Source: Burkholderia sp. USMB20 | GTDB taxonomy: Bacteria > Pseudomonadota > Gammaproteobacteria > Burkholderiales > Burkholderiaceae | Direction of reading: 5' to 3' | NCBI RefSeq assembly: GCF_000949135.2 | Contig: NZ_JTAN02000021.1 | Coordinates: 186,001 to 250,000, forward strand | Length of the DNA: 64,000 nt | Part shown: positions 35,247 to 43,567 of the stretch, in pieces | Layout of the letters: each line of letters opens with the position of its first letter | How positions within the stretch are numbered: position 1 is the stretch's first letter | The notes under the pieces: generated by a model | Told to the model about the DNA's origin: nothing | The model's database searches: none | Seen by the model: the letters and a program-made list of their open reading frames with translations, nothing else | Made by a program: the position numbers and the translations under genes

Positions 35247-36047
35247 ATGGATGGATTGAAGACCCTGGCCGTTGGCGTCGATGCGCGCGGCATCGCGACT
35301 GTCGCGCTGCAGCGCGGCGACGTGCTCAACGCGTTCGACGAGACGATGATCGCCGAGCTGACCGACGCGTTCACGACGCTCGGCCGGCGCGACGACGTGC
35401 GCGCGATCGTGCTGCGCTCGGACGGTCGCGCGTTCTGCGCGGGCGCCGACCTGCAGTGGATGCAGCGCGCGAGCGCGAACGACGCGGCCACGAACCTGCG
35501 CGACGCCGAGCGGTTCGCCGCGATGATGCGGGCGATCCGGCAGTGCCCGAAGCCGACGGTCGCGCGCGTGCAGGGCCACGCGTTCGGCGGCGGCGTCGGC
35601 CTGTGCGCGGCCTGCGACATCGTGATCGCGAGCGATCACGCGCGCTTTTCGGTCAGCGAGGCCCGTTTCGGGATCCTGCCGTCGGTGATCGGCCCGTATC
35701 TGGTCGAGGCGGTCGGTCAGCGCCAGGCGCGCCGGCTCGCGCTGACCGCGACGCAACTCGCGGCCGCCGAAGCCGTCGCGATCGGGCTGATCCACCAGGC
35801 CGTGCCGCTCGACGCGCTCGACGCCGCACTCGACAAGACGCTCGCCGAGCTGAGCCGCAACGGCCCGAACGCGCTGATGGAGATCAAGCGCTTTTTCGAC
35901 GCGATCGGCGAGTACCCGCCGTCGGACGAACGCGCGGCGTTCACCGCGCAGACGATCTCCCGCGTGCGGGCGACGCCGGAAGCGAAGGAGGGCTTCGCCG
36001 CGTTCTTCGCGAAGCGGCCGCCGGCCTGGGAGCCGGGCGCCGAATAA
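35247..36047 (+). CDS. Enoyl-CoA hydratase/isomerase family protein (LiuC-like)
   Basis: 266-residue crotonase, 39 bp downstream of paaK and likely co-transcribed. The oxyanion-hole block FCAGADLQWMQ and the second catalytic glutamate (SEARFG) are present. The first active-site glutamate of standard hydratases (GGGxE) is replaced: the sequence reads HAFGGGVGLCAACDI. The run FGGGVGL...SEARFGILPSVIGPYL resembles methylglutaconyl-CoA hydratases (LiuC) more than E. coli PaaF. It could still hydrate 2,3-dehydroadipyl-CoA here, given its operon. The exact step is therefore uncertain. Confidence 0.85.
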   Translation: MDGLKTLAVGVDARGIATVALQRGDVLNAFDETMIAELTDAFTTLGRRDDVRAIVLRSDGRAFCAGADLQWMQRASANDAATNLRDAERFAAMMRAIRQCPKPTVARVQGHAFGGGVGLCAACDIVIASDHARFSVSEARFGILPSVIGPYLVEAVGQRQARRLALTATQLAAAEAVAIGLIHQAVPLDALDAALDKTLAELSRNGPNALMEIKRFFDAIGEYPPSDERAAFTAQTISRVRATPEAKEGFAAFFAKRPPAWEPGAE

Positions 36048-36167
36048 GGCTGCGGCGCGGCCCGCCGGGCCCGGGGCGCGATTTGCGTCTCGGGCGCGGG
36101 CGCTTGCTCTACAATGCGTGACCCCCGGCGCGCCGCCGGCCCAGCCCCGACCGCTTCTTCGCACCCG

Positions 36168-36842
36168 ATGATCGTCAATCGCCTTATCTCCGAGATCCTG
36201 TTCGGCTTTACCGGCCTGATCGGCATCATCAATCCGATCGGCATCGCGTTCCTGTTTCTCGAACGCACCGAGGCGCTGACCGAGCACGAGCGCAACCTGC
36301 TCGCGAAGAAGGTGGCGTTCAACGCGTTCATCGTGTTGCTGGTCGCGTTCTTCGCCGGCACGCCGGTGCTGCATTTCTTCGGGATCTCGATGGAAGCGCT
36401 GCGGATCGGCGGCGGCTTCGCGGTCGCCGTCGCGGGCTGGCAGATGCTGAACGAGCCGGACGGGCCGGCGGGCGGCGGCGATACGCCGATCAAGCCGATC
36501 GATGCGAACGCGATCATGACCCGCGCGTTCTTCCCGCTGACCGTGCCGCTGACCGTCGGCCCCGGCTCGATCGCCACCGCGATCGCGCTGAACGCGAACC
36601 GCACGCACAAGCTGTCGGAATTCATGCTGTCGAGCATCGTGTCGATCTCGGTGTCGGCGCTCGTCGCGGTCGTGATCTGGCTGACCTACAGCCGTGCCGC
36701 GCTGCTCTCCCGCTATCTCGGCACCGAAGGCACCAAGGTCGCGAAGCGCGTGTCGGCATTCCTGCTGCTGTGCATCGGCGTGCAGATCATGCTGACCGGC
36801 TTCTCCGAATTCCTGCAGCCGCTCGCCGACCAGATCAAGTAA
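36168..36842 (+). CDS. MarC family integral membrane protein
   Basis: 224 residues with six hydrophobic segments and the signature regions FTGLIGIINPIGIAFLFLER at the start and MTRAFFPLTVPLTVGPGSIA in the middle. The family was once tied to antibiotic resistance, but its function is unsettled. The ATG at 36168 gives the usual length; no strong ribosome-binding site is visible. It follows the paa unit by 120 bp and seems separate from it. Confidence 0.9.
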   Translation: MIVNRLISEILFGFTGLIGIINPIGIAFLFLERTEALTEHERNLLAKKVAFNAFIVLLVAFFAGTPVLHFFGISMEALRIGGGFAVAVAGWQMLNEPDGPAGGGDTPIKPIDANAIMTRAFFPLTVPLTVGPGSIATAIALNANRTHKLSEFMLSSIVSISVSALVAVVIWLTYSRAALLSRYLGTEGTKVAKRVSAFLLLCIGVQIMLTGFSEFLQPLADQIK

Positions 36843-36891
36843 GCCGTTCGTCGTTCGCGAGTAATCCGTTCGTTCGTCGACGCGGCAACCG

Positions 36892-36910
36892 GCGCGGCGC
36901 CACGCCGCGC
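36892..36910 (+). terminator. Candidate terminator after the MarC gene
   Basis: GCGCGGCG / CGCCGCGC, an 8-bp perfect stem with a 3-nt loop, 50 bp after the stop, followed by ATTCTGAT. The remaining part of the 322-bp spacer (to 37164) shows nothing else. Confidence 0.45.
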
Positions 36911-37164
36911 ATTCTGATCATGGATGCTGCGTGGCGCGTTGGTGTGCGCCGTCGAAGCCTTGCTCGAGTGGGATTGGGCTGCGGTTCCGGCGCGTCGGCG
37001 TTCCTGGGCGACCCGGCCGCAGCAGGCCGTCGCGTCGACTACGCGTTTGCGCGCTGCGCGATACCATGCGACGTCTGGCCGATGCAGCGCACGGCGTTCG
37101 TACCCGGTGCACCGAACCGGGCCGCGCATCCGGCCGCAACCCCACTTCAATGACGAGGCGAGCG

Positions 37165-38145
<981 letters not shown>

Positions 38146-38161
38146 GTTCGACCGCGCGAAA

Positions 38162-38179
38162 GCGGCGGGATGCCGCCGC
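38162..38179. terminator. Hairpin between convergent genes
   Basis: GCGGCGG / CCGCCGC with a 4-nt loop, filling the 46-bp gap between the convergent aldo/keto reductase and CPBP protease genes. No U-tract; weak call. Confidence 0.35.
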
Positions 38180-38191
38180 CGCGCACGGCGT

Positions 38192-39058
38192 TCAGCGCGC
38201 GGCGGCGAGCATCGGGTAGGTGAACAGCGCGAAGTGGATCACGTTCAGCCCCGCATGCGCGAGCGCGGATGCGAGCAGTCCGCCGCGCCGCCATGCGAGG
38301 CCGTAGCCGATGCCGGCCACCGTGCCGAGCACGATCCAGGGCCAGCCGCCGGCCGCGTGCGCGGCGCCGAACAGCCCCGCGCCGATCGCGAGCGCGGCCC
38401 ACGGCCCCCAGCCGAACCGGCCGAGCACGCGCGTGAGCCCGCCTTGCACGTAGCCGCGGAACAGCGCTTCCTCGGCGAGCGTGACGAGCAGCACATTGTT
38501 GACGAGCCACATCCAGCCCGACGCCGGCCATTTCGGCGCCCAGCCGACCATGCCGAACGCGAGCGCGCCGGCCAGGCAGGCCGCCGCCGTCGCGACGGCC
38601 GCCACGGCGCCGGTGCGCAGCGCGCGTGCCGGGGCGACGTCCGGCGCCACCCACGGCAGCGCCCACAGCAGCCACAGGCCGACGAGCGGCTTGTCGAAAT
38701 TCAGGTACATCGTGAACGGCACGGCATCCGGCGTGAAACGCGTCGGCTCGATCACGCGCGGATTGTGGAAGCCGGGAAGCAGGTGCAGGCTCAGCGCGAT
38801 CGCGAGCGCGGCAAACACGACGTGCGCGACGATCCGCATCGCGAGCGGGCGGCCCGGCGCGACGCCCCAGGCGGCGGCCGCGAGCAGCGCGAGCGGCGCG
38901 AGCACGATCGGTTCGAGCTTGCCGAACGCCAGCGCGCCGGCATAGCCGAGCGCGGCAACGGCGATGCTCAGGCCATGCAGCGGGCGCTGCCACGCGAACG
39001 CGGCGGCCGCGAACAGTGCGAGCCAGATCGTGGCACACGGGAGAAGCGAGAGAGACAT
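38192..39058 (-). CDS. CPBP family intramembrane metalloprotease
   Basis: 288-residue polytopic membrane protein with about eight hydrophobic segments. The CPBP (Abi) motifs are present: EEALFRGYVQGGL (EExxxR), FGAAHAAGG (FxxxH) and ALAHAGLNVIHF (HxxxN), the metal and catalytic residues. Bacterial members are involved in processing of membrane or bacteriocin-like substrates, but no partner is seen here. Single-gene unit. Confidence 0.88.
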   Translation of the reverse strand: MSLSLLPCATIWLALFAAAAFAWQRPLHGLSIAVAALGYAGALAFGKLEPIVLAPLALLAAAAWGVAPGRPLAMRIVAHVVFAALAIALSLHLLPGFHNPRVIEPTRFTPDAVPFTMYLNFDKPLVGLWLLWALPWVAPDVAPARALRTGAVAAVATAAACLAGALAFGMVGWAPKWPASGWMWLVNNVLLVTLAEEALFRGYVQGGLTRVLGRFGWGPWAALAIGAGLFGAAHAAGGWPWIVLGTVAGIGYGLAWRRGGLLASALAHAGLNVIHFALFTYPMLAAAR

Positions 39059-39152
39059 GGGGCGATGCAGGGGGCGAACGAGAGCCGCGCATCATACCCC
39101 AGCGGCCGTGACGGCCGCCGGGCCGGCCGCGCGGGGCGGACGGGGCGGGCGC

Positions 39153-39809
39153 TCAGCGGCCGGCGATCTCGGTGACGCCGTCGCGGGTCGGGATGTCGAC
39201 GCTATTGCGCTCGCGCATCCGCCGCCGGTACCAGAAGGTCCACAGCAGCAGCGTGCCGAACACCGTGTAGCCCATGATCGGCGACACGACGAGCACGCGC
39301 TCGACGGGCCAGGTGACGACCATCCACAGGCGCAGCAGCATCTCCAGCGTCATGCAGGCGCCCCACACGAAGGTCATCAGGCGCAGCATCAGGCGCAGCC
39401 CCGGCTGCTCGGCCCAGACCGTCTCGAAACGCGCGGCGCCGCCGGCCATCTCGCGGGCCACCGTCGCGCGCGCGAGATAGAAGATCAGCGGACGATCGCG
39501 GAACAACGACAGCAGGAACACGACGCCGATCGTGCCGGACGCGAGCGATTCGCGCATCAGCAGCGTGCGCGCGCTGCCGCCGAGCGCCATGCCGGCGATC
39601 GACAGCGCGATGCCGAGCAGCACGACGGCGGCCACCGCATCGATGCGGCGCGAGCGGATGAATTCGACGACGGACCAGACGATGGGCGGAATCGCCGACG
39701 CGTACAGCGCGCCGGTTTCGCCGAAGTACGGGTGCGCGACCCGGTATGCGACCCAGGGCAGCAGCAGGTTGACGACGAGTTCGAGGATCAGGCCGGCTCG
39801 TGGTTTCAC
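39153..39809 (-). CDS. VC0807-like integral membrane protein
   Basis: About 218 residues, six hydrophobic segments, including ELVVNLLLPWVAYRVAHPYF near the start and the loop LFRDRPLIFYLARATVAREM. This matches the VC0807 family of uncharacterised membrane proteins. There is no in-frame ATG near the expected start. GTG 39809 (MKPRAGLILELVV) gives the normal length but has no good ribosome-binding site, so the start is tentative. A 6-bp-arm inverted repeat lies 41 bp upstream. Confidence 0.75.
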   Translation of the reverse strand: MKPRAGLILELVVNLLLPWVAYRVAHPYFGETGALYASAIPPIVWSVVEFIRSRRIDAVAAVVLLGIALSIAGMALGGSARTLLMRESLASGTIGVVFLLSLFRDRPLIFYLARATVAREMAGGAARFETVWAEQPGLRLMLRLMTFVWGACMTLEMLLRLWMVVTWPVERVLVVSPIMGYTVFGTLLLWTFWYRRRMRERNSVDIPTRDGVTEIAGR

Positions 39810-39849
39810 GGAAGCGGGCGCGCGGGTGGCGCGCGGGGCGGTGATGTCG

Positions 39850-39866
39850 CTTCGAGTATATCGAAG
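39850..39866 (-). promoter_or_regulatory. Inverted repeat upstream of the VC0807-like gene
   Basis: CTTCGA-GTATA-TCGAAG, perfect 6-bp arms, 41-57 bp upstream of the GTG start; a possible repressor site. No regulator is adjacent. Confidence 0.35.
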
Positions 39867-40023
39867 TCCGACCCCGCGCGCCGCACCCGGCGCGGTTGTG
39901 CACGCACCGAAAACGGGCGGAAACACGCGGCGACCGGGCGGCGGGGCGCGCCAGGGCTGCCCCGGGACCATTCGGCGCCGCTTCCGGCCGCCGCGCGGCC
40001 GTCATCGTCCTGTCAACGGTTCG

Positions 40024-41121
40024 TCAGGCGGCCGCGGGCTGGACGATGATCTTCACGTTCCGGTCCTTGTGGTTGACCAGCTCCTCGAAGCCGTGCGTGA
40101 CGATGTCGCCGAGCGTGATCCGGCCGGTGATCAGCGGCTGCACGTCGATGCGGCCGTCCGCGATGAAGCGGATCACGTCCGCGAATTCGCCGTTGTACGC
40201 GAGCGAGCCGATCACTTCCTTCTCGGTCGACACGATGTCGAAGAAGTTGAACGAAGTCGGTTCCTCGAAGATGCCGACCATCACCGACTTGCCGGCCTTG
40301 CGGATCACGTCGATCGCGAGCTGCGCGGTGGCCGTGTGCCCGATGCACTCGAACGACACGTCGGCGCCGTAGCCGCCCGTCAGCGCCTTGACTTCCGCGA
40401 CCGCGTCGGACGCCTTCGGATCGATCACGACCGTCGCGCCGACCTCCAGCGCCTTCTGCTTGCGCGCGGCCGACATTTCCAGCGCGATCACGCGTCCGGC
40501 GCCCGCGGCCTTCGCGCACATGATCGTGCACAGGCCGATCGTGCCGGCGCCGACCACGACGACGGTCTGGCCGACGATGTTGCCGGCCTTCTTCACCGCA
40601 TGCAGCCCGACCGCGAGCGGCTCGATCAGCGCGCCGGCCTCCGTCGGGAAGTTGTCGGGCAGCTTGTACAGCAGCTCGGCCGGCACGTTCACGAATTCGG
40701 CGAACGCGCCGTTGTTCATCAGCCCGGTGAACGCGAGGTTCTCGCAGATGTTGTACAGCCCGTGCCGGCAATACCAGCAGGTGCCGCAATGCTGGCAGGC
40801 GTCGGCCGTCACGCGCTCGCCGACCGCGAAGCCCGTCACGCCCGCGCCGAGCGCCGCGATCTCGCCGCTGAACTCGTGGCCGAGGATGCACTGGCCCTTC
40901 AGGCCCGTCAGCGGGTGCGGTGCGTCGACGGGAATGAACACGGGCCCGGCGACGTACTCGTGCAGGTCGGAGCCGCAGATCCCGCACCAGTGCACGCGGA
41001 TCTGGACCCAGCCGGCCGGCGGATGCGCCGGAACGGGAACCTCTTCGACGCGGATGTCGTGGCGGCCATGCCAGACGGCGGCCTTCATGCTGGGAGCGGG
41101 GTTCGATGCCGGTGTACTCAC
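40024..41121 (-). CDS. 2,3-butanediol dehydrogenase (zinc-dependent MDR family)
   Basis: 365-residue NAD-dependent dehydrogenase interconverting (R,R)-butanediol and acetoin. Zinc ligands: HWCGICGSDLHEY (catalytic Cys), GHEFSGE (His-Glu), the structural-zinc cysteine block DACQHCGTCWYCRHG; the NAD motif is VVVGAGTIGLCT. The pattern IPVDAPHPLTG...GQCILGHEFSG is typical of butanediol dehydrogenases. Translation probably starts at GTG 41121 with GGAGA upstream; the ATG at 41088 has none. A candidate sigma-54 promoter and clustered half-sites upstream imply control by an enhancer-binding activator, perhaps AcoR-like. Confidence 0.9.
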   Translation of the reverse strand: MSTPASNPAPSMKAAVWHGRHDIRVEEVPVPAHPPAGWVQIRVHWCGICGSDLHEYVAGPVFIPVDAPHPLTGLKGQCILGHEFSGEIAALGAGVTGFAVGERVTADACQHCGTCWYCRHGLYNICENLAFTGLMNNGAFAEFVNVPAELLYKLPDNFPTEAGALIEPLAVGLHAVKKAGNIVGQTVVVVGAGTIGLCTIMCAKAAGAGRVIALEMSAARKQKALEVGATVVIDPKASDAVAEVKALTGGYGADVSFECIGHTATAQLAIDVIRKAGKSVMVGIFEEPTSFNFFDIVSTEKEVIGSLAYNGEFADVIRFIADGRIDVQPLITGRITLGDIVTHGFEELVNHKDRNVKIIVQPAAA

Positions 41122-41202
41122 GTTGCTGTCTCCGTCAGGTTGTCGTCGGACGCGCGGCCAAGGACCGGTTCGTCCGTCGCGCGATTGCGCGAGCGACCGA
41201 CA

Positions 41203-41218
41203 TGCAGGAACGGGGCCA
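41203..41218 (-). promoter_or_regulatory. Candidate sigma-54 (-24/-12) promoter
   Basis: Read on the minus strand: TGGCCCCGTTCCTGCA, with GG and GC exactly 10 bp apart, and nine of twelve informative positions matching TGGCACG-N4-TTGCA. It lies 82 bp upstream of the butanediol dehydrogenase start. Confidence 0.5.
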
Positions 41219-41353
41219 GCTTGAATCGGCGCTCGGGTGGCGAAGGCGTCGGGCGGGCGGTGTGCGATGCAGCAGGCCGCCTTGCGTTGACATCAGCCGG
41301 AACCGAGCGAATCACATGCGAAATTTGCTGCGATTGCGACGGGGCGCGGTAGG

Positions 41354-41402
41354 TGAGACGCCGGGACATTCGTCTCAGCCGTTTGAGACGAAACGCGAGA
41401 CG
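41354..41402. promoter_or_regulatory. Clustered TGAGACG half-sites (possible enhancer)
   Basis: TGAGACG at 41354-41360, an inverted pair CGTCTCA (41371-41377) / TGAGACG (41384-41390) with a 6-bp centre, and CGAGACG at 41396-41402. The cluster is 135-200 bp upstream of the candidate sigma-54 promoter, the normal distance for an enhancer-binding protein. The 520-bp spacer (41122-41643) holds no gene. Confidence 0.5.
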
Positions 41403-41643
41403 CGCGGTTCGGTCGGGGTCGCCATAGCCGTAGCCGCGGTCGTTGCGGTCCATTGTGGCGATCAGCGAAACGCATCGTTGCGCATGTTTCCCCTTTACTT
41501 GAAGTTAACTTCAATTTGTATCATCTGCGGCAATGTCCGATCGCCATGCGTGCATGGTGGTTGCACCGGAAGCGGGGGCATGACCGAATCGGTCGTTGCT
41601 GCCGTGCGAACGGCCGAGCGCGGCTCGTCTCAATCTTCACGGA

Positions 41644-42138
41644 ATGTCGTCAAGCATGCCAAACGTTATCGAATGCCCCATCTGCGAGTACGTGTCGTAC
41701 CACATGCTGGTAGCCGACGAGCGGGACGCGATGCCGTTACCGGCAGACGTCAGGATGGCCCGGCCATCGGAGCGTGCCGATCGCGCGCCGACTCCGGAGC
41801 CTGTCGCACCGGGCGTTTCACCGTTGCGGCCGCAACTGTTCGTGTCGGTTCTGGAAGCGGGCGACGACGGCTTGCTGGTGCGCTGGAGCGAAAGCGGGCG
41901 CTGCCATTACGGCGAGCAACGCTGGCGCTTGCGCGTCGCGTTGCAGGCGGGCCGCTGCGCGATCTCCGGGCAGGCGATCGAGCCGGGCGAACCGGTGTAC
42001 CGGCCGGTGCGGCGGCCGGTGCCGGTCAACGGCGACGAGATGATCCACCCCGCGTCGGTGCCGCCTGCGGCTGGCGCCGCGTGTCGCGCGGCACCAGCCC
42101 GCGGCGAGGCGACGGATCCGGTCGATGCCCCGGGCTGA
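41644..42138 (+). CDS. DUF3331 domain protein
   Basis: About 164 residues of a family seen mainly in Burkholderia, of unknown function. The core GRCHYGEQRWRLRVALQAG followed by CAISGQAIEPGEPVYRPVRR looks like a small metal- or zinc-finger-like fold. An additional N-terminal pair CPICEY adds cysteines. ATGs at 41644 and 41656 are both possible. It is convergent with the tandem-GNAT gene (21-bp gap). Confidence 0.75.
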   Translation: MSSSMPNVIECPICEYVSYHMLVADERDAMPLPADVRMARPSERADRAPTPEPVAPGVSPLRPQLFVSVLEAGDDGLLVRWSESGRCHYGEQRWRLRVALQAGRCAISGQAIEPGEPVYRPVRRPVPVNGDEMIHPASVPPAAGAACRAAPARGEATDPVDAPG

Positions 42139-42159
42139 GCGACCGGTTGCACTCTCGCG

Positions 42160-43359
42160 TTACTTGAGATCCTTCCGGTACTGGATGAACCCCGCGTTGT
42201 TCGCGAGCTTGTCGTACAGCGCGCGGGCGGTCGTGTTGGTTTCGTGCGTGAGCCAGTACACGCGGCTTGCGCCGGCTTCGCGGGCCCGCTCGTACACGGC
42301 TTCGATCAGTGCGCCGCCCGCGCCTTGCCCGCGGGCGTCCGCCGCCGTGAACAGGTCCTGCAGATAGCAGTACGGCCCTTCGGTCCAGCACGAGCGGTGA
42401 TAGATCGCGTGCACGATGCCGACCAGCGTACCCGACGCGTCGAAGGCGCCGAGCGCGAACATCGGTTCGGCGGGATCCATCAGGCGCGCCCATGTCGTCG
42501 CGAACACGGCGTCGCTCAGCGCGGTCTCGTAGAAAGTCTGGTAGCCCTGCCACAGCGGGCGCCACGCGGCTTCGTCGGCTGCCACGAGCGGCCGGACCGT
42601 GACGCGCGTCGCGTCGTTCGCGCGGCCGGCCGCATCGCGCGCACTCGCCCGCGCGTGGCGGATCGCGACGAGCGTCTCGCGCTGCGTACCGCTGGCGTCG
42701 AAGTTCTCCGGCGCGAGCCAGGCTTCGAACGCGGCGCGTACGTCCGGCCATTCGCCGTCGACGATCGAGAACCATGCCGTGTCGCGGTTGCGGCCCTTGT
42801 AGATGATCGCCTGCCGGAACGTGCCTTCGTAACGGAAGCCGAGCCGCGCTGCCGCCTTGCGCGACGGTTCGTTGAGGTCGTCGCACTTCCATTCGTAGCG
42901 CCGGTAGCCGAGCGTGTCGAACGCGTACTTCATCAGCAGGTACTGCGCTTCGGTCGAAATCGGCGTGCGCTTCAGTAGCGGCGAGAAGGTGACGGAACCG
43001 ACCTCGATCACGCCGTTGGCCGGGTCGATGCGCATCAGCGCGAGCGTGCCGACGGCGCGGTTCGTCGCGCGGTCGATCACCGTGTAGTGCAGCGGATCGG
43101 CGCTGGCCGCCGCGCCGCGCGCGTAGTCGCGGTAGCTCGACTCGTCGGCGTACGGCCCGTGCGCGAGATAGGTCCAGTCGCTGCCGTCCGGCGCCTGCGC
43201 GTACGCGGCGTACAGGTCGGCGGCATGGCGGTCGGCGTCGAGCGGTTCGAGGCGGCAGTAGCGGCCCTCGAGCACGATGCGCTCCGGGCGGGGGCGCGCG
43301 GACCAGTCGGGAACGGGGTGGCCGATGGGCTGCTGGAAGTCGTTGGTGAGCGTGGACAA
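42160..43359 (-). CDS. Tandem GNAT acetyltransferase (two GNAT domains)
   Basis: About 399 residues with two fused GNAT domains. Domain 1 (residues about 15-215) is of RimJ/RimL type, with EGRYCRLEPLDADRHAADL, VGTLALMRIDPANGVIEVG and NEPSRKAAARLGFRYEG. Domain 2 (about 245-395) shows YLQDLFTAADARGQGAGGAL, the acetyl-CoA pyrophosphate loop, and NTTARALYDKLANNAGF. TTG 43359 (MSTLTNDFQQPIG) is chosen as the start by family pattern; ATG 43401 is an alternative. Divergent from a MocR regulator, which may control it. Acceptor substrates unknown. Confidence 0.82.
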   Translation of the reverse strand: MSTLTNDFQQPIGHPVPDWSARPRPERIVLEGRYCRLEPLDADRHAADLYAAYAQAPDGSDWTYLAHGPYADESSYRDYARGAAASADPLHYTVIDRATNRAVGTLALMRIDPANGVIEVGSVTFSPLLKRTPISTEAQYLLMKYAFDTLGYRRYEWKCDDLNEPSRKAAARLGFRYEGTFRQAIIYKGRNRDTAWFSIVDGEWPDVRAAFEAWLAPENFDASGTQRETLVAIRHARASARDAAGRANDATRVTVRPLVAADEAAWRPLWQGYQTFYETALSDAVFATTWARLMDPAEPMFALGAFDASGTLVGIVHAIYHRSCWTEGPYCYLQDLFTAADARGQGAGGALIEAVYERAREAGASRVYWLTHETNTTARALYDKLANNAGFIQYRKDLK

Positions 43360-43460
43360 GGTCGATCTCGCTTCGGTTGGCGGCCGGCGACATGCCGGCA
43401 TGCAGACGATCGTAGTCCCGGCGAGGTACCATGAGAAGCGCCAGCCGACAGCAAATTTAT

Positions 43461-43515
43461 GGTGCCACGAAGGTGCTGCCGAGGTGCCACGAACGCGCCA
43501 CGCCGGTGCCATGCC
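43461..43515 (+). repeat. 11-bp periodic repeat array (putative MocR operator)
   Basis: Five consecutive 11-bp units: GGTGCCACGAA, GGTGCTGCCGA, GGTGCCACGAA, CGCGCCACGCC, GGTGCCATGCC. Exact GGTGCCA copies sit at 43461, 43483 and 43505, precisely 22 bp apart, so all lie on one face of the helix. The array lies in the 208-bp divergent spacer, 53-107 bp upstream of the MocR start. Confidence 0.75.
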
Positions 43516-43567
43516 GGCGCCGCGCTCGACGCGCGATGCCCCGAGGCTTCCACACTGCGATATCCCG

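Noticed and set aside
35247-36047. Naming the crotonase paaF
   Set aside because: The first catalytic glutamate is missing and the motif pattern is closer to LiuC.
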